NCBI GenBank assembly: GCA_049273855.1
Contig: JBASRN010000341.1
Span: 1 to 64,000 of the forward strand
Direction of reading: 5' to 3'
Source of the DNA: Onstottus_B sp049273855
GTDB taxonomy: Bacteria; Acidobacteriota; Blastocatellia; UBA7656
DNA length: 64,000 nt
Below the pieces are notes generated by a model. It did not search any database and was not told the origin of the DNA. It saw nothing but the letters and a program-made list of their open reading frames with translations. The translations under genes were made by a program, and so were the position numbers. Below, piece by piece: positions 60,536-64,000 of this stretch; position 1 is the stretch's first letter, and each line of letters begins with the position of its first letter.

Positions 60536-61426
60536 TCACGCCTTGCTTAGTTCTCGCAATATGTTGATATTCCACTCGTAGCCCCGCTCGACGTCCACAG
60601 GCGTTTCCAAGATAAAGGGTATGTACCGAAAGTTCAAGTTATGCATCAGACGGCGAAATGCATCCGCGCCGATGTGCCCCAGCCCGATATGTTCGTGACG
60701 ATCGACCCGCGAGCCGAGCGGCGCCTTCGAGTCGTTGCAATGGATCACCTTGATCCGATCGACTCCGAAGGACCGCTCGATTGCGCCCAGCGTCGTCGTC
60801 AATCCCGCTTCGGTCGAGATGTCGTAGCCCGATGCGAATGTGTGCGCCGTGTCTAGACAGATGTCAACCGGAAGATCGTCGAGTGCCGCGAGCATCCGCG
60901 CTATCTGGTCGAAGTCGCAGCCGATGGATGAGCCTTGCCCCGCGGTGTTCTCGATCAAGATCGTCAGGGCGTTTTCGCGTCCGGCGCGCGTGGCAGCGCC
61001 CTTCAGCCTTAGGCCGCGCGCAGCCTCGCGGATTGATTCGACCGCCGTCGTGATTCCGATCTCCTCCCCGGCTGCTCCAGGATTGCCGGGATGAACGATC
61101 AGATAATCCGCTCCCAGCGCCAGCCCTCGTTCAAGCTCCTCTCGAAATGTGGCGCGTGACTTTGCAAGAAGCACCGGGTCTTGCGCCGCCAGATTGATCA
61201 GGTAAACCGAATGAATGACAAGCGGCCACAGGCCGGATCTCTCGCGAGCCTGGCGAAAAGCCCTGATCTCGTCGGGCATCAGCTCGCGAGCCGCCCAGCC
61301 TCGCGGATTGCGAGCGAAGATCTGCAGGCAGTCGCAGCCAAGCGCTTCGGCGCGAACTACCGAATTCGAGAGCCCTCCAGCTATCGACGCATGAACGCCG
61401 AGGATTGAAGGTGGGGTGTCGCGCAT
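60536..61426 (-). CDS. nfo: Endonuclease IV
   Basis: 296 residues from ATG 61426; the longer frame would add 33 unconserved residues. AP endonuclease with a TIM barrel and three zinc ions: GVHASIAGG start, IVHPGN, DICLDTAHTFASGYD, and DRHEHIGLGHIG at the C-terminal part. It cuts abasic sites in base excision repair. Divergent from the hydantoinase B gene, with 133 bases between. Confidence 0.95.
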   Translation of the reverse strand: MRDTPPSILGVHASIAGGLSNSVVRAEALGCDCLQIFARNPRGWAARELMPDEIRAFRQARERSGLWPLVIHSVYLINLAAQDPVLLAKSRATFREELERGLALGADYLIVHPGNPGAAGEEIGITTAVESIREAARGLRLKGAATRAGRENALTILIENTAGQGSSIGCDFDQIARMLAALDDLPVDICLDTAHTFASGYDISTEAGLTTTLGAIERSFGVDRIKVIHCNDSKAPLGSRVDRHEHIGLGHIGADAFRRLMHNLNFRYIPFILETPVDVERGYEWNINILRELSKA

Positions 61427-61559
61427 GCCACAGCGATTATAAAGAGAAGACACCAAATGGCCAGTGCCAATTGAACCCCGCATTTCGACTCCCCCAATCC
61501 ATCGGGAAAGACGAGCCGGCTGCATGAAGCGAGCCTAGTCGTGATAAACTCAGCCGGGC

Positions 61560-63203
61560 ATGAAGGTCGATCCCGTCAAGCTTGAGATCTTCAAATCGCT
61601 CTACTCCTCCGTAGCCGAAGAGATGGGCGTTAGCCTGCGCCGCTCAGCTTTCTCGCCTAACATCAAAGAGCGCCGCGACTATTCGTGCGCGGTCTTCAAC
61701 AGCAAAGGCGTTCTGATCGCTCAAGGCGATCATATGCCGGTTCATCTTGGCTCGATGCCGATGTCCGTGCTCGCCGCGCTCGAGACGGTCGAGCTCGGCC
61801 CCGGTGACATTGTAGTGCTCAATGATCCTTATGCCGGGGGGACACATCTGCCCGACGTGACAATGGTAGCTGCCGTGTTCGGCGACGGGGCGAGAGAGCG
61901 AGGGGGCGAGGGGGCGACCGCAAAACGCGGGCTTCGATCGCCGCGTCGCCCTGTCGGCCCGTCGCCCCTGCCGCTCTTCTTCGTAGCAAACCGAGCCCAC
62001 CACGCGGACATCGGCGGAGCGACTCCCGGATCGATGGGACGCGCGGACGAGATCTATCAAGAGGGTTTGAGAATTCCGCCTGTACGCTTGATGATCGGAG
62101 GCCGAGTCAACGACGATGTGATGAGATTGATCTCCGCCAACGTTCGGATACCAGAAGAGCGCCAGGGTGACTTGACGGCCCAACTTGGCGCAATAGCCAC
62201 CGGTCAAACACGGCTGCTCGAAATAGTCGGGCGGTACGGATTCAAAGAAGCCGATCTCTATGCCTCGCATTTGAACAACTACACTGCTGAGATAATGCGC
62301 GGCGTGATCCGAGACTTGGCCGACGGCTCATATACGGCCGAAGATTTTCTGGACGACGACGGCTACTCGGACGAGCCCGTTCGCATCGCCCTCCGCATCA
62401 GCGTAAAAGGCGACCGAGCCGTAGTCGATTTCACCGGCAGCTCTCCCCAGGTTCGCGGACCAATCAACGCCGTCGAAGCGATCACCGTATCGGCGGTCTA
62501 CTACGCTTTCCGATGCCTGATTTCAATGGACGTACCCGCGAGCTGGGGGATTCTCGAACCGATCACCGTGATCGCACCAAAAGGTACTGTTGTAAACGCG
62601 CTTCCACCTGCGGCGGTGGCGGGTGGCAACGTCGAGACTTCACAGCGAATGGTGGACGTGTTGATGCTCGCGCTCTCGAAGGCCGGCGCGCGCGTGCCGG
62701 CTGCGAGTCAAGGCACTATGAACAACCTGACGATCGGCGGGACCGACTCGCGCACCGGTAAGCAGTTCGCTTACTACGAGACGGTAGCCGGCGGGATGGG
62801 CGCGCGTCCTGGCTTGAATGGCATCGACGCGATCCACACACACATGACGAACTCGTTAAACACCCCGGCCGAAGCGATGGAGTACGCTTATCCGATGCGC
62901 GTGCGCAGGTATTCGATTCGGCGTGAAAGCGGCGGCAGAGGCCAGTTTCGAGGTGGCAACGGAGTGGTGCGCGAGATCGAGTTGTTGACCGGCGCGCGCG
63001 TGACGATTCTGTCGGATCGCCGCAAGACTCGGCCTTATGGGCTAAAGGGCGGGGAGCCGGGCAAAGCTGGCCGCACAACTCTTATCACTGCGAGCGGTGA
63101 TCGAGTTCTGGCTGGAAAGGACTCGACGGACGGCAAAGCAGGTGATCGGATTCGGATCGAGACACCCGGCGGCGGCGGATATGGCAAGCAGAGCAGCACG
63201 TAA
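61560..63203 (+). CDS. Hydantoinase B/5-oxoprolinase subunit B-like protein
   Basis: 547 residues. Starts VKLEIFKSLYSSVAEEMG and contains VLNDPYAGGTHLPDV, ANRAHHADIGG and GGGGYG motifs of the HyuB family, which works with HyuA in ATP-dependent hydrolysis of hydantoins or 5-oxoproline. HyuA is not next to it. Between VFGDG and LFFVANRAHH an extra stretch of about 28 residues (ARERGGEG...GPSPLP) is encoded by a hairpin repeat at 61883-61970; the rest of the alignment pattern is intact. Confidence 0.9.
   Translation: MKVDPVKLEIFKSLYSSVAEEMGVSLRRSAFSPNIKERRDYSCAVFNSKGVLIAQGDHMPVHLGSMPMSVLAALETVELGPGDIVVLNDPYAGGTHLPDVTMVAAVFGDGARERGGEGATAKRGLRSPRRPVGPSPLPLFFVANRAHHADIGGATPGSMGRADEIYQEGLRIPPVRLMIGGRVNDDVMRLISANVRIPEERQGDLTAQLGAIATGQTRLLEIVGRYGFKEADLYASHLNNYTAEIMRGVIRDLADGSYTAEDFLDDDGYSDEPVRIALRISVKGDRAVVDFTGSSPQVRGPINAVEAITVSAVYYAFRCLISMDVPASWGILEPITVIAPKGTVVNALPPAAVAGGNVETSQRMVDVLMLALSKAGARVPAASQGTMNNLTIGGTDSRTGKQFAYYETVAGGMGARPGLNGIDAIHTHMTNSLNTPAEAMEYAYPMRVRRYSIRRESGGRGQFRGGNGVVREIELLTGARVTILSDRRKTRPYGLKGGEPGKAGRTTLITASGDRVLAGKDSTDGKAGDRIRIETPGGGGYGKQSST
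61883..61970 (+). repeat. Hairpin-type repeat inside the hydantoinase B gene
   Basis: Left half has GCGAGGGG in tandem (61897-61918), right half has GTCGCCC-type units (about 61946-61968), a composition typical of the intergenic hairpins. It adds about 84 bases in frame at a conserved point of the protein. Interpreted as an insertion of repeat sequence in a gene. Confidence 0.7.
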
Positions 63204-63266
63204 TAAGCGCAAGGCAGAGGCAATTGCTTGTCTGGCGTTGCGAGCGGCTGATAAGATTTGGGCGCA

Positions 63267-63971
63267 ATGGCCGAAGAAATACGAGACCGGCTCGCGCGAG
63301 TTCGTGAGGAGATCGCAGGCGCGGCCCACCGAGCCGGCCGGAGCGCCAAGGACATAACCCTCATCGCCGTCTCCAAGACATTCGATTCCGACACCGTGCA
63401 GCGGGCGGTTGATGCGGGTGCGCTTGACCTCGGCGAGAACCGCGTCCAGGAGGCGGCGACCAAGGTTGGCGTTATCAAAGCAAGCAATTTGAGATGGCAT
63501 CTGATCGGTCATCTTCAATCGAACAAAGCGCGGCAGGCGGTTTCGATCTTTGACGTGATTCACACGATTGATAGCCGTGATCTCGTCGAGCGGCTCGACC
63601 GAATCGCCGTTGAACTCGATCGATGGCCGGCGGTACTGGTTCAAGTCGATCTCGCGGGTGAGCCAACCAAGTCAGGTGCGACTGAAAGCGAATTGCCGGC
63701 AATTGTTGAGGCTCTGGACTCTGCAAGCCATCTCGATTTTCGCGGGCTGATGACGCTGCCGCCTTTTTTCGATTCGCCGGAGCTCGCGAGAAGTTATTTT
63801 CGGCGGCTGAGAGAAATATTGGACGGCTTGAATCGGGCTCGCACCACTGAACGCAAGCTCTCGGAGCTTTCGATGGGAATGAGTCACGACTTTGTAGTAG
63901 CGATCGAAGAAGGCGCAACCATGGTAAGAGTCGGGAACGCGATCTTCGGCGCGCGTGAGAAACGTGTTTAG
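63267..63971 (+). CDS. yggS: YggS-family PLP homeostasis protein
   Basis: 234 residues from ATG 63267. TIM-barrel PLP-binding protein, PLPHP/PROSC family. Lys37 in LIAVSKTF binds PLP; GENRVQEA and WHLIGHLQSNK (about 76-86) are diagnostic, and SMGMSHDFVVAIEEGATMVRVG near the end holds the phosphate site. It is thought to buffer free pyridoxal phosphate. 63 bases after the HyuB gene. Confidence 0.95.
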   Translation: MAEEIRDRLARVREEIAGAAHRAGRSAKDITLIAVSKTFDSDTVQRAVDAGALDLGENRVQEAATKVGVIKASNLRWHLIGHLQSNKARQAVSIFDVIHTIDSRDLVERLDRIAVELDRWPAVLVQVDLAGEPTKSGATESELPAIVEALDSASHLDFRGLMTLPPFFDSPELARSYFRRLREILDGLNRARTTERKLSELSMGMSHDFVVAIEEGATMVRVGNAIFGAREKRV

Positions 63972-64000
63972 AACGAGGCGCATTTGGAATTAATCGCAAC

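Overview
The window looks like chromosomal DNA of a Gram-negative, high-GC heterotroph, most plausibly an acidobacterium of the Blastocatellia type. This is inferred from an LptE-like LPS assembly protein, an outer-membrane barrel, an Asn/Gly-rich lipoprotein linker, a Ser/Thr kinase with a membrane domain, an LSm-like exported protein and abundant hairpin repeats between genes. No rRNA, tRNA, CRISPR array, transposase, integrase or phage gene was found.

Layout. 1-6.4 kb: end of an unknown helical protein, a membrane Ser/Thr kinase with an expanded activation segment, an APC permease coupled to an aminotransferase, and a YhhN-family membrane protein. 6.3-9.5 kb (minus): a membrane-anchored unknown, gpsA-plsY (start of phospholipid synthesis) and a pilin-like lipoprotein. 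9.5-12.6 kb: a B12-binding MerR regulator of the CarH/LitR type, divergent from an SDR-type epimerase, an SRPBCC protein and a class II photolyase that has lost its middle; this reads as a light-response module. 12.6-18.5 kb: a zinc-ribbon protein, a secreted hydrolase, cutA, purH, a second APC permease and a peptidase C25 remnant. 18.5-22.8 kb (minus): kynureninase-like enzyme, tryptophan 2,3-dioxygenase, a crotonase-fold protein, a Rid-family protein and a lipoprotein. 23-26.7 kb: a DMT exporter, pyroglutamyl peptidase and serA.

26.9-31.9 kb is a conserved housekeeping run: rplU, rpmA, obg, nadD, rsfS, a sigma-54 activator lacking a sensor domain, rlmH and a DksA/TraR protein. 32-37 kb carries a metallophosphatase, comF, a cupin, and gatC-gatA. 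36.8-40.1 kb holds DMT and MFS transporters, an LSm-like exported protein and an outer-membrane barrel. 40.4-44.7 kb (minus) is a peptidase operon: a two-subunit M16 pair followed by an M28 aminopeptidase. 45-49.4 kb has an HU/IHF protein, a small basic ORF, a secreted hydrolase, and ahcY and metK of the S-adenosylmethionine cycle. 49.7-51.6 kb has the LigB-like and AMMECR1 proteins as separate genes, then rpsT. 51.8-60.1 kb (minus) is leuS ... lptE-holA, interrupted by a subtilisin with a hexapeptide-repeat tail, a GNAT protein and a J-domain/PilZ fusion. 60.5-64 kb: nfo, an orphan hydantoinase B subunit and yggS.

The most unusual features are (1) at least four families of imperfect-palindrome repeats in the gaps between genes, one of which appears to have entered a coding sequence in frame; (2) the CarH-like module with its deleted photolyase; (3) the kinase whose activation segment carries Thr-Arg/Gln motifs every 11-12 residues; (4) the J-PilZ fusion; and (5) the 13-copy hexapeptide tail on the subtilisin.
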